DNA from: Lentinula raphanica
Taxonomy: Eukaryota > Basidiomycota > Agaricomycetes > Agaricales > Omphalotaceae
Length of the DNA: 64,000 nucleotides
Direction of reading: 5' to 3'
Assembly (NCBI GenBank): GCA_027919835.1
Contig: JANVFP010000041.1
Location: 357,271 to 421,270, forward strand
In this document: positions 24,994-35,387 of the stretch, in pieces
Numbering within the stretch: position 1 is the first letter of the stretch
Layout: every line of letters begins with the position of its first letter
Translations under genes and position numbers: made by a program
Notes under the pieces: model-generated
The model's database searches: none
What the model was told of the DNA's origin: nothing
What the model saw: the letters and a program-made list of their open reading frames with translations, nothing else

Positions 24994-25154
24994 CGGTAAA
25001 GCTTAATATAGGCTTGGCATCGACCGGGCTATGCCCACATTTGGTAGTCACCGGAGTCCCGGCGCCGGCTATCACTATAGTGCTCCTATCCGACCCTCCT
25101 ATCGTTGGACCAAGTTGTACCTCTCCTTTTACCCGATCGACTGCAAGTTCCCTC

Positions 25155-26317
25155 ATGCATGCGAGTTCTGAACACTCAGGTCTCCTTCCTGTAGGCAATG
25201 GTCTCTATCTGCGCCAAGGATCATCGACCTCGTTCAATACAAGCAGGGAATCCCGAGTTGATCATAGCGCACCGAAGTGAGTTCAGTGTTTCTCATCTCT
25301 GGGTCTGGTTGATAACCAATCACTCACGACTTATTCAGTCTAATTCTAGTTTTTGGTTGGAGTACGTCTGCGCTTCAGTTGCACGAGTATCATTTCTCAT
25401 TATGGTTGGTAGTGGGAGGGACCCTTTTTGGTCTTTCCAGATATAACAAGGTTTATGCGGAGACATATCCCAATGCTACTCAAATCATCATTCAAAGCGA
25501 TCCTCTTCTGTTCTGGAGGTCCAATCAAATGCGAGTAAGTCTGATTCTTTCAATACCATTTTTCGACATTTGGCACTCAGGCCGTACAACCTGGCAGATG
25601 AAGAAACTCCTTCCTCTTGCAGAAATACTCGAAGCTCACGGATGTGTGGGAATACCTTCGGAAACTCACAAAAATATCCCTCCAAAGATCCTCGTACACT
25701 GTTTTTCTAATGGCAAGCCGCAGAGATTTTATCAACTCATGCTGTAACTGAACGGAAGCTATTCACACACAGCTGGAGCAATCCAAATGCTCACATTGGG
25801 GAATCTCCTTTACGCACGATTAGACTCTTCCATAAACCCAGAGGCACGACAAATGCCACGAGTATCTGCAGTCGTGTTCGATTCTTGTCCTGGGACCGCA
25901 TCCCTGTGGCGTACTGTCCAAGCCTTCTCTGCTGCTCTCCACCCTATCCTTCGTGTTCCTACCCTGATCCTGGTCACATTCTTCTATGGCATTATCGCCA
26001 TCGTCAAGCAGTGGTTGTTAGGAATACAACCTATATCCGAGCGATTGAAAGAAGGACTGTTGCGCAATGGTCCTGAAGGAGGAGTACTTCCTTGGATGGA
26101 TGAGAAGACGCCGAGGATGTATGTGTGTTCTAAGAAGGACGAAATTATCCCGATTGATCAGACGGAAGAGCATGTTAACGAGGCAAGGCGGAGAGGGCTG
26201 AACGCAAGGATTGAGGTGTACGAGAATACTCCGCATGTTGCGCATGCTAAGAGTTACCCAGAACGATATTGGGGAGCGGTCAGGGCTTTATGGGCGAGTG
26301 CTGTGGAAGATATGTGA
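25155..26317 (+). CDS. DUF829/TMEM53-like alpha/beta hydrolase, copy 3
   Basis: The start is taken at 25155 (MHASSEHSGLLPVGNGLY), which gives an N-terminus close in length to copy 2; an in-frame ATG at 25014 would add 47 residues beginning 12 bp after the foldback element's target repeat. Exon 2 begins with G of WMGG after an intron ending ...ggttggtag. The elbow is HCFSNAG-like, with YVCSKKDEIIPI and PHVAHAKSYPERYW as probable acid and His segments. The intron after the elbow appears to start GC (25713-25714, gcaagc) instead of GT as in copy 2. A membrane helix occurs around VPTLILVTFFYGIIAIV. It ends at 26317. Confidence 0.75.
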
Positions 26318-27174
26318 ATCAGGACCTTCGATTGAGCGTATGAAGCATATAGCTCACGACGGACGACATAATGTCAACGATCTAAACGCTGCTCGACTTT
26401 CAACCTGCACGAGACGAATGTGGTCTAGACAGCAGTCAATCCCTTTGGACGTTCCTTACTTTACTTTGCAGTCAACGACGAGCTTCACGAATCCATATCG
26501 CCACCTCCCAAATACGCATTGTCGTAACTCCCTCGCCTGGTATCATTCCGAACATCACTTCAAAGCCATCGATCCTAGGTCACCTGGTGGTCAAGCCTCA
26601 TTAGAGAACACAAGGAACTCACTTACCATTGACAGAACCCAATTCGATATCTCTCTTGTTGGATATTGTCGACCTGATTCAGCTATACGATATTCTCTGC
26701 TTTGTTTCCTCCCTTCTGCTCGAAAAGAAAGTTTACCTCTATCTGATCCCTCACGGGCTACTTAATGCGCCGGTTCCAACTGTCACCACGGATAGATCCC
26801 CTGTAGTAACAGCAATACATGTTTCGGCCTGAGCTCGTGAATTTGGCGGATTGAGACGTAGTTGACCACCAATCAGGGAACTCAATCCGCGGCCGTGGGT
26901 GTACTTGACCTCCGTCTAACCAAATGCCGGTCGTCCATGGATCCTACTGTGAGATGAGGAGAGGCGTTTGTGCCTAACGGATGCCAGAATTCAATATTTT
27001 CTGAGCAGAATCAAAGGGAATTGAAGAGAGAAAAAGTGTAACCGTGGACGACGCACGGATATCTGATAGCGGGCCGACAAATCCGGTCGCCCCACCGTTG
27101 CTTATAGAAGATGGAGTACTCGGTTACAACAGGTTACAACCCAACCATCATCTTTAACCACTACCACCACTATT
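26318..27174. other. Intergenic region upstream of transketolase-like gene
   Basis: A plus-strand frame at about 26629-26832 has a leucine-rich stretch but no recognisable family and no splice partner, so it is not called. The last ~100 bp (CA-rich, 'accactaccaccac') is a likely 5' UTR. Confidence 0.35.
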
Positions 27175-29655
27175 ATGACGGGAACACAGTCTGACTTTCC
27201 AATCGACCTCAAGCAGTACAAAAAGTACGCCAGATGGTTGTCACAGTGATTAGAATCTTATTCGACGCGCTGTCATCTCCTTCAGACTATCGCTCGACCC
27301 GAGCAAGCCTCAGTTGACTAACGAACAGAGAGCGACGTTGAAAGCTAACATACAACTGCTGCGAGATGTCATCGTCCTCTTTACTGCTACTGGTGCTGCA
27401 CGAGGAGTTAGTGGTCACACTGGTGCGTTTTTTATCGCTGGTTTGATGTTCGGATACACGAAATTCTCATTATCGCATCATCTTGTCCAGGTGGTGCCTA
27501 CGACACTGTGCCAGAAGTTTGTATACTTCTCTCTCTGATTGAGGGTGCACCCGATAAGTACAAGAATATCCTGTTCGATGAGGCTGGCGAGTCTACTTCC
27601 CTCGATGTTTTCCAATCAATGTCTGATCAGGGTTCTCATCTAGGTCATCGTGTCGCAACTCAGTATCTCCTTGCTGCTCTCGAGGGATCTCTACCAGCCG
27701 AGCACCTCCTCCACTATCGCGAAGCCAACTCCAAGCTTCCTGGTCACCCAGAACTGGGCCTGACACCCGGTGTAAAATTTTCATCAGGACGTCTCGGACA
27801 CATGTGGTACGTTTTAACTTCATCTGTTCAAGCTTTCCGATGTCCCACGTTCAACACATTGTTCTCGAAGGCCTCTCGTCAACGGTGTCGCGATGGCTAA
27901 CCGTGACAAGGCAATCTTCTGTCTTGGATCCGATGGTTCCCAACAGGAAGGTAATGACGCCGAGGCTGCGCGTCTTGCCGTTGCCCAAAACCTTAATGTC
28001 AAGCTTTTCATTGATGATAACGATGTCACCATCGCCGGACACCCATCAGAATACCTCAAAGGATACCAAGTTGCCAAAACACTCGAGGGACATGGCCTCA
28101 AAGTCGTGACCGTCGACGGTGAAGACATCGACGCACTCTGGGGTGCAGTTGCTTCGATCGTCAGCTACAATGGTCCTGCCGCTGTGATTTCGAAAAGAAA
28201 AATGGCTCCTGGGATCGCAGAGATTGAAGGAAGTCCTCATGGTCACGATGTTATCCCTGTCAAGGGCGCTATCAAGTACCTCGAGGGCCGGGGGTACCCC
28301 AACCTTGGCGAAATTCTCCTCAACATCAAGCCGGTTCCTCAGCCTTACCTCTATGTTGGCTCGACCAAGGAGGTTGGCGCAAACCGTGTCGTCTTTGGTG
28401 AAGCAGTCAACGGTGTGCTAGATAGACTTAGCAAAGAGGAAGCTGCTAAGAAGGTTATGGTCATCGACAGTACGTATAGCAAAGCTCCTTCGAGCAAATG
28501 CCCTCCTTACTCATCGCGCCTATGCAGGTGATCTGGAGGGATCGACCGGCCTGAAGGTTATCCATCAAAAACATCCTGAAGTTTTCATCCCATCTGGTAT
28601 CATGGAACGTGGAAACTTCTCCGCTGCAGCTGGTTTCGGATTCGATGCTGACAAGTTCGGTGTATTCTCGACCTTCTCCGCGTTCCTTGAAATGGTGGTA
28701 TCCGAGATAACCATGGCACGTTTGAACAACTGCAACGTCTTGTGCCACTTTTCGCATGCCGGTAGTACGTACACCATGATTTCACACACACGTTCTTGGT
28801 TCCTAATTCCAAAACCTAGTTGACGAGATGGCCGATAACACTTGTCATTTCGGTATCAACAACATGTTCGCCGACAACGGCCTTTCCGACGTTGAATCAT
28901 TCCTCTACTTCCCGGCCGATGCTCTCCAGATGACGGCCGTCATCGAGCGTGTGTTCTTTGAGCGTGGTCTCCGTTTTGTGTTCTCTACTCGATCCAAGGT
29001 ACCCTATATCCTCAAACCCAACAGTGAGACCAAGTACTACGGCGACGACTACAAGTTCGTTCCAGGCAAGGATGAGATCATCGTTGACGGAAAGGCGGGA
29101 TATGTTGTTTCGTTTGGAGACATGCTTCATAGGTCATACGATGCTGTCCTTCGTTGCCGACAGGAAGGCTTGGATGTTGGTTTGGTCAACAAGCCGACGC
29201 TGAACATTATCGACGAACAGGTTTGTGCTCTTCCAAGAGGAAACTCGCAACATGCTCATCATCCTTTCTAGATGATCATGAAGCTTGGTCAAAGCCCATT
29301 CGTCCTCGTCGTCGAATCCTTCAACCAAAAGACTGGGGTAAGTCATCGTTGAAGATTCAAGACGCATCAATGCCTCATACGATGTTTGAACATTTTCGTA
29401 GCTTGGCTCAAAGTACGGTACATGGCTTCTTGAGCGTCACCTCACCCCCAAATACGGATACATGGGAACCACGAAAGAGGGTACGTCTTATCTCCGGTCT
29501 GATAAGACTTGTGTGTGTTGTGTTTGTGTGCTCATTCACATTCATTCAAAGGCTCCGGCGGTCTCTGGGAGCAAATCCCTCACCAGAACCTTGACCCCCA
29601 GGCGATCATCGTCAAGATCAAGGCTCTCGCTCAGGCTGCTGCCGTCTCGCACTAA
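27175..29655 (+). CDS. Transketolase-family enzyme, dihydroxyacetone-synthase-like
   Basis: A thiamine-diphosphate enzyme moving two-carbon units between sugars. The ATG at 27175 starts a short exon (MTGTQSDFPIDLKQYKK); about nine exons follow. Landmarks in order are ARGVSGHTGGAYDTVPE (split by an intron), DQGSHLGHR, the TPP-binding block GSDGSQQEGNDAEAARLA with IDDNDVTIAG, then pyrimidine-domain ERGNFSAAAGFGFD, LCHFSHAGVDEMADN, and C-terminal VVESFNQKTG and YGTWLLERHLTPKYGYMG. It ends AAAVSH with no peroxisomal tripeptide. The family match is solid; the choice between transketolase and dihydroxyacetone synthase is not settled, since the HAGVDEMADNTCHFGINN stretch departs from classic transketolase. 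No pathway neighbours are present. Confidence 0.85.
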
Positions 29656-29772
29656 ATCTTCTTCGAGTCGTTCTCTTGACACCGGCTCCTCGACAATTCC
29701 ATATCCACATTAGAGCAAGAAGAAAGAAATGTACGAATGTATCACAATCATATCATGTACCATCGCCTATAG

Positions 29773-30048
29773 ATTCTGACCAGTGTGCTCGGGTATGAAA
29801 CTTGGTTTCCATGTCCAGAGCCCAATCTCATTCTACGGGGTAAGATGTTCGCGGGTGATGAGGGGTGATGGGATATCAACGTCTTGAGGGGTTTACGAAT
29901 CTGAATCACTGATGTACGTCCAGGCCGCCATGGCTACTATACTGATGGAGAGGCCGTGGGTGCGATTCAAGAGAACGAGCATATTCTGCCACGGGAAGAT
30001 CAGAACTTCGACAAGAAATTTGCAGAGTTCATGAACGGTCTATGCTGA
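29773..30048 (+). pseudogene. Orphan C-terminal exon pair
   Basis: Two stretches (29773-29839 and 29924-30048) join over a GT/AG intron. They encode a continuous, protein-like C-terminus with RHGYYTDGEAVGAIQENEHI and ending FDKKFAEFMNGLC before TGA. The first is preceded by a possible acceptor (ctatag) but I find no upstream exons: the transketolase-like gene stops at 29655 only 117 bp away. It could be a gene remnant or alternative 3' exons of the transketolase transcript. I do not recognise the family. Confidence 0.35.
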
Positions 30049-30572
30049 CAGTTGAACTTCTACTAGAAGGAAGTGTCAAAGTGACCGACTGCGAATTAGC
30101 GAACATTGTATGCATACACAGACCTCAAATCTTCTTTGCAGATTCAGTTGAGCGATTTACGACTCGGTACAGCACCTTACAGCACTCGGAACAGGAGGGA
30201 ACAGGTTGGTTCAGATGTTCCTCCCTCCCCCGGCGATAGTCTGCGACCTTTTGACTTTTGCGACTGGCCATAATTCGGCAATCGCATCGCATTGATCACA
30301 GTGGATCGACCGATAAGGATCATTGGGTAAAGTTGGATAATTTAAATCACCAATGGCCTGGCACCATAGGACATCATAAAGACTTGCGCCATTTCGATCT
30401 TTCCCCCCACTTTTTTGTCGAACAAAGAACTCTCTTCTCTCTTGCTGGTCAAAGAGAAGACATTGCTCGTCCAACTTACTTGTACGCCTTTGACGATGCG
30501 TCAACACCTTTTTAAGTGTATCTGATTACTCCTCTCAGGCCTTGAACTCTCGTGTCACCTCTCCGACCCTCT
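30049..30572. other. Intergenic region
   Basis: Upstream of the secreted-protein gene at 30573. Only short chance frames; no RNA gene or repeat was recognised. Confidence 0.35.
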
Positions 30573-31515
30573 ATGCATCTCTCTACTGCGTACCTCAGGA
30601 CGAGCGTCGTCCTCGCACTTACCGGTACTGTGGCTGCAATGCCTCTCATCGTAAGCAGAAATTTACAAGAGTTGTAATCTCCCTTCAACCTGGTTAACGT
30701 TTCTTCTCATGTTCACTCAGGTTGGACGAGCTGATCCGCATCCCGGTTCATTGCCGCCCTCAGCAAACACGCAACCCACTTCGCCCGAATCCTCCCTGCA
30801 CATGCACCCCAATCCTTTGCCTTCCTCCCCGCGTGAATCCTTGTCTACCCCTGCGCCGAACGTGCATCTCGATTCTTCACCTTCCTCTTCGAACACGCAT
30901 GTGTCTCCCTCGGAGCACGCAAACAATCATTCGCCTGACATGTCACAAGTAAACGTAGATATGTTACGCAATGCTGTTCGCGACAGTTACACCACTTTGC
31001 ACAGCCTTGACAGTATCATATCAGTCATTGAGGGCCATGAGAATCCAACACTCATGGTTGAATTCTCGTCACCCGACCCTACCGATCCGCGTACACACGA
31101 TTCAACCGCAGAGCTGGTGGCAGCAGCCCGGAAAGCTGTCACGAATTGGTTGGAGATGGGGCTGCGCCAGGTGTCAAATAGCCATGTCACTGGGACCCAT
31201 ATCAAGTTCAAGGAGGGAAGTAAACCCTACCCTGACGGCGATCTGATTCGATACACCTTGCATGCTGGAGATATGCAATACCAAGGCGTAGTGTTGAAAC
31301 AGTACGACAATGGCCATCATGATCTGGGTTTAATGCACGACAAAGACCCGAAAGAACCAAACCGTGATTTTAGTCATGAGCAGATGATCGAACTGCAAAT
31401 ATTGGACTATCTATTGGTCCATCTATCCGATGAGCAGATAGCCAAACTGAACATATTTAACGAAGACTGCCCACATTGCACGCACAGCGCGCGCTCACCT
31501 GTGCATTCCTACTAG
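30573..31515 (+). CDS. Secreted protein of unknown function
   Basis: Exon 1 (30573-30650) encodes a signal peptide, MHLSTAYLRTSVVLALTG then TVAAMPLI. The intron 30651-30720 has gtaagc and cag ends, and exon 2 runs 30721-31515. The mature protein opens with a Pro/Ser/His-rich stretch of about 80 residues (repeats like PSSPRESLS and SSPSSSNTH). A more ordered region follows, with DMLRNAVRDSYTTLHSLDSI and a HAGDMQYQGVVLKQYDNGHH segment, ending in a Cys/His patch CPHCTHSARS. I recognise no domain. A long single exon with an unusual His content suggests a lineage-specific secreted protein. Confidence 0.6.
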
Positions 31516-32165
31516 TAGCTATGAGTGGAATGAATACTGACGGCGACTGCAACCGCCCTCTTCCTACAAGAAGTCTCGGTCATAGGTGGTGCGATCGTAC
31601 CAGGTAGGTCCGATTTCATGGCTTTGCAAAACATCATTTTACTCATGTCGATCTTCCCTCTGTCTCGCCAGTTATGCAGTTTGTTTATCCTCAGCATTGC
31701 TCTTGTTCAGTTTGATTTCTGTGTCCTCGGCATCTTGAGTACTCATAGCTGCTCACCCTCAACAAAAGTCACTCTCTGTTCAATATATATTATGTAGCTC
31801 ATTCTAATACAATGAAGTTCTTCTGGGGCGGATTTTGAACGTTCGGTCTCAATTCTTTGCTGCCCTCAATGAACAAGCAACCCTATGCTTTGCGGAAATC
31901 GTTTGTGAACATATTTCTTCGCCTTCCTCTAGTAGGTCCTTCAGCTGCGTTGGCGAGGGGAAAGGGGTTTATAATGAGTACGTTTATCCGATAGTACAGG
32001 GAATAAAAGTACAAAGTTAGGTTTGCTTATTGAAAGAATACTTATCAGTACAAGTACAACAGGAGAATAAATATCGTTTTGACAGCCTACAGTCTAAGGC
32101 CATATAAACTTACACATCTTTTTGGTCGACCGTCAATGAACAGGCTCGACGTTTCATAATTCCAA
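31516..32165. other. Convergent intergenic region, no gene seen
   Basis: Lies between the 3' ends of the secreted-protein gene and the F-box gene. AT-rich, with only short chance frames. Confidence 0.4.
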
Positions 32166-34301
32166 CTAGAAAATAAACGGATCCTCATCGTCCTCGTTCA
32201 TGAATCTCACACCCTTTCCACAGAAACGGCAATACGCATCCCTCGCACCATCCTTAGCAGGATCCTCTCTCAACTCCCTCTTGCACCAAGGATCACCAAC
32301 GCCAGCCCTCCTCCACACAAACGCGTCCACCAAGCGGACCTCCCTCAGCTCAGGAGTATACTTCTCCCAGCTCGCCAGGTTCTCGTGAGCATCAGGCCGA
32401 CCACAGGGGCCAAGGTCGGGAACAGAGGGTTTGGGCAACATGCGGATCGGTCGGTGATTACAGCTGGTCGACGAGAGCGGTTCAAACGGAAACGAAGTCG
32501 AAGCAAGGTCGTTCGGGACAGAAGAGGGGAAATTGTCAGATGCTAAGGAAGTATTCCAGTTGGCGAACAGACGCGGCGGGCCAGTGGTATTGGCGCTGGA
32601 GCCCTGGAGTGAGCTACCTGCACCCATGGTGGAGTTGTAACTGGTGCTTCGGTTTTGACGGGAGACCGCGGAGCGGCAATTTCTCTTACGAGCGAGAGTA
32701 GTCGCATGGGAAGTGCTTGGAAGCGTCGTATCGCTTTCAGTATCGTCGTCACTGTCAACATCTGTCGTGATTTGTTTCCGACGCCGAGAATCATTGGGCT
32801 TGTACGATGTCCGTGTCTTTGGGATCACATATTCACGAGGATGATTTAGCGGGGGATTGGTGAATTTCGACAAGTGGGAATAGATTCCAAGACCACGCAG
32901 ATCATCGACATCATCGTCCGGACGATACAAATGGAAGACGTCAATGGAAGGGAGCCGAGATAGGAACTCTGGACCAAAGCTGATGAGCATATCCTATACA
33001 ATCAACTGTCTGTCAAACGGAACAAAGTCAAAGGTTCAGAGCACTGAGCGACATACCTCGTCAGGATACCCGTATTCATATTTGATTTTGAGCACTTGCA
33101 AACTAGGCAGTTCCATACTGACAGCGTACAGAACTTCCAAATCCCATCTTTCGACCGATATCTCAAAGTGTTGGACGGATTGGGAGGCATTGTAAGGCAA
33201 AGCGTGTAACATTGCAGCATCGATATCCTTGATAGCATCGGGAAAGATGAGCTTTTCGATCAATGTGCAGTGACGCAAAGAGGATTTGAGAAAGTCGATT
33301 GGTCCGGTGTAACTCCTCAACGCCGGGAGTACTGGTTTGTCCGACCGGCCCCCAAGGCCAGGGATATAACCAAAGAGTACGAGTTCAGTCAGGCGATTGC
33401 ACGGAGCAAGTAGCCTAGCAAAAGTCGTCATCAGAAACATCTTGGTCTCCCCAGAATTCGACTCCGCGTTCCACATAGCGTGGTTCCGCATCCCAAATCT
33501 GACTTCAAGATGTTTCAGGTTGGCAAACGCAGGAGTAGGAACGCGATGATTTCTACTGAATCGTCCCGCACACGCAACGTTCCACTCCAAGCACAGAGAT
33601 TCAACTCTTGGAGAGCGAATCAGGATAGAGTACATGTCAAGATGTATTGGAAGGCTGTCAGAAAAGCCCGCGGGAAGATGGGCCAAGATGACTGGCTGGG
33701 AATGCATGCCCGTAGATCGACCTGGATGGTTCCCTGTTATACAAAGCTGTTTCACATTGAGGTTGGAAAGATTGGATGCATCAACCCCGTAACTGTTGAT
33801 GATAAACGAACAATTCTCGAAAGCGAGTACGCGAAGGGTCGGGGACAGCTGTCCGAGTAGATGGTAAACGTCGCTGTTGATTCGAACCTGCTGGAAAACA
33901 AGCTTTTCTAGCTTGGGAAAGGATAGCAAGAGTTTACGGAGTTGAGGTAATGTCGGAAGGAAATCGTCGTCGCTAGAATCATATGCATCTGGCGAGGACG
34001 AGAGGAAGGTCATAGTGTTCTCCGGGCAAAGAGATTGTCCGAAATGTCTTCCAATCACAACTGACCGGGGAACATCGACAATGTTGGGAATGGTACCGTT
34101 GTTCCAGAAGGATAGATTACAAGAGAACTGATTGACGGTGTCGTATCGGATATTCCGGTAGAGTAGTCTGATAGCGACGAAATACACTGATTTGGAAGCC
34201 TGCGCGACATGCAGGAGGTCCGCAGGAGATTGCAGGTGGCTGAAAATTTCACCAGCGATATCGAGAGGGAGATCTTGGATGTTTTGGATAGGTTTGTCCA
34301 T
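32166..34301 (-). CDS. F-box protein
   Basis: Substrate-selecting subunit of an SCF-type ubiquitin ligase, by family. The start is at 34301: MDKPIQNIQDLPLDIAGEIF begins an F-box (residues ~8-50, with LPLDIAGEIFSHLQSPADLL then VYFVAIRLLYRNIRY). An open frame extends 68 codons upstream but lacks family sense. The middle is leucine-rich (LPQLRKLLLSFPKLEKLVFQ, LKHLEVRFG), as in F-box proteins with irregular LRRs. One intron lies at about 32999-33056 (gtatgtcgctc...gtatag). The C-terminal exon adds a disordered Ser/Arg-rich stretch and a short Cys motif (YCRFCGKGVRF) that may bind zinc. Stop at 32166. Confidence 0.78.
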
Positions 34302-34964
34302 TTTCGAGTGGCTTTTACGACTAAGTATGGGTTCTAGATGTGTTGAAGACAGTGAGTGGACGACATACGCAATAAATTCGAGTGGCTCTTTCTGTGCAGA
34401 GCAGATGGAGGTGATGGTAAAGTGGCAAAAGGCGAAACCACTGACAAGAGAGTCAGAAGATAAGATAAATCCGTGGGAAATGCGAATATCCAATTCATCG
34501 AGCACATGAGTAGCTTAGGTAAGCCAACGAGTGCCTTTCCGCAGCCCTTGCTTTGCTTCCGCTAAGCCCTGCTGAGCTCCAGCCTGCTCCAGCGACATGG
34601 GTTGAATGCTGTTGAACTCTCCTTCCACCCTCAGCCCCAGCTCCTCGGGAATATTCAAAAACGCGAATCCGGGGACCTATCCGCCATACATACTGAACCC
34701 TGCAGGAGGCAGGCCTTGTGCATCGTTTGGATATGTTCCGGTGAAATAAATGCTGGAATTTCAAAACTCAACGTCGTACGGGGAAAAGCCATTGGGGCAA
34801 GCTCGCTGCTTAAGATATCGGTCAGATCTTCTAAGATCTCTGCGCACAATCATCATGTCCGTGGGATTTGACTTGCAAGTGTCTGTCTGTGTCTGTCTGC
34901 CTCGGAAGACTCGAATCGACTCTCGGAAATGTTCAGCAAATTGCAACTAGTTGACTGGTCAAAG
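34302..34964. other. Intergenic flank ending at DNA transposon target site
   Basis: Upstream of the F-box gene. The last 8 bp (GGTCAAAG, 34957-34964) are the target duplication of the DNA transposon, repeated at 50427-50434. Confidence 0.5.
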
Positions 34965-35012
34965 CACCTGTACAGCCCTAAACCAGCCTTGTACAAAAGT
35001 GTTGTACCATAC

Positions 35013-35360
35013 TGTGAAGACCAGGTCGATATTCGGAAGATCCTAGTGTCGAGCGGAGAGCGTGAGGCCGACGGAAGTGAATGTTATAAGGTTGAGGCTT
35101 GTATCCCTAGCCTCAAGGGTCGGGTGACCCACCGAAAGGGAACGTGTAACTCAGGTTGTGAGAGGGTGTCACCCTCCCTAGGGAAGCAGAGATGGGTGCT
35201 TAGCCGTAGAGGGTGTCGAAAGCGACCGAATACGGCTCACGCCATGAGAGTGTAAAACAAGTGTCAAAAGTTGTATTATACTAAGCGCTACTTGTTACTT
35301 ATCGGAGAATTACTTAAGCATGAAAAGATGAATAGTCTGGTTCAATACATGGTCCTCACA
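35013..35360 (-). repeat. 3' LTR
   Basis: 348 bp with TGTGA...TCACA ends. It differs from the other LTR at only one position I could see (near base 35028, g versus a). In sense orientation it is the downstream LTR. Confidence 0.95.
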
Positions 35361-35374
35361 GTGCCCCCCCATGC
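35361..35374 (-). other. Polypurine tract
   Basis: Directly upstream of the 3' LTR the sense strand reads CATGGGGGGGCAC, a G-run in the position where plus-strand DNA synthesis is primed. Confidence 0.6.
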
Positions 35375-35387
35375 GCAAGGAATTCCT

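Noticed and set aside
26629..26832. Leucine-rich plus-strand frame in the intergenic region
   Set aside because: Short, no homolog recognised, no exon partners.
34990..35255. Identical open frames in both LTRs (ending PNTAHAMRV)
   Set aside because: They lie in the antisense of the LTR and are identical only because the LTRs are. There is no sign they are coding.
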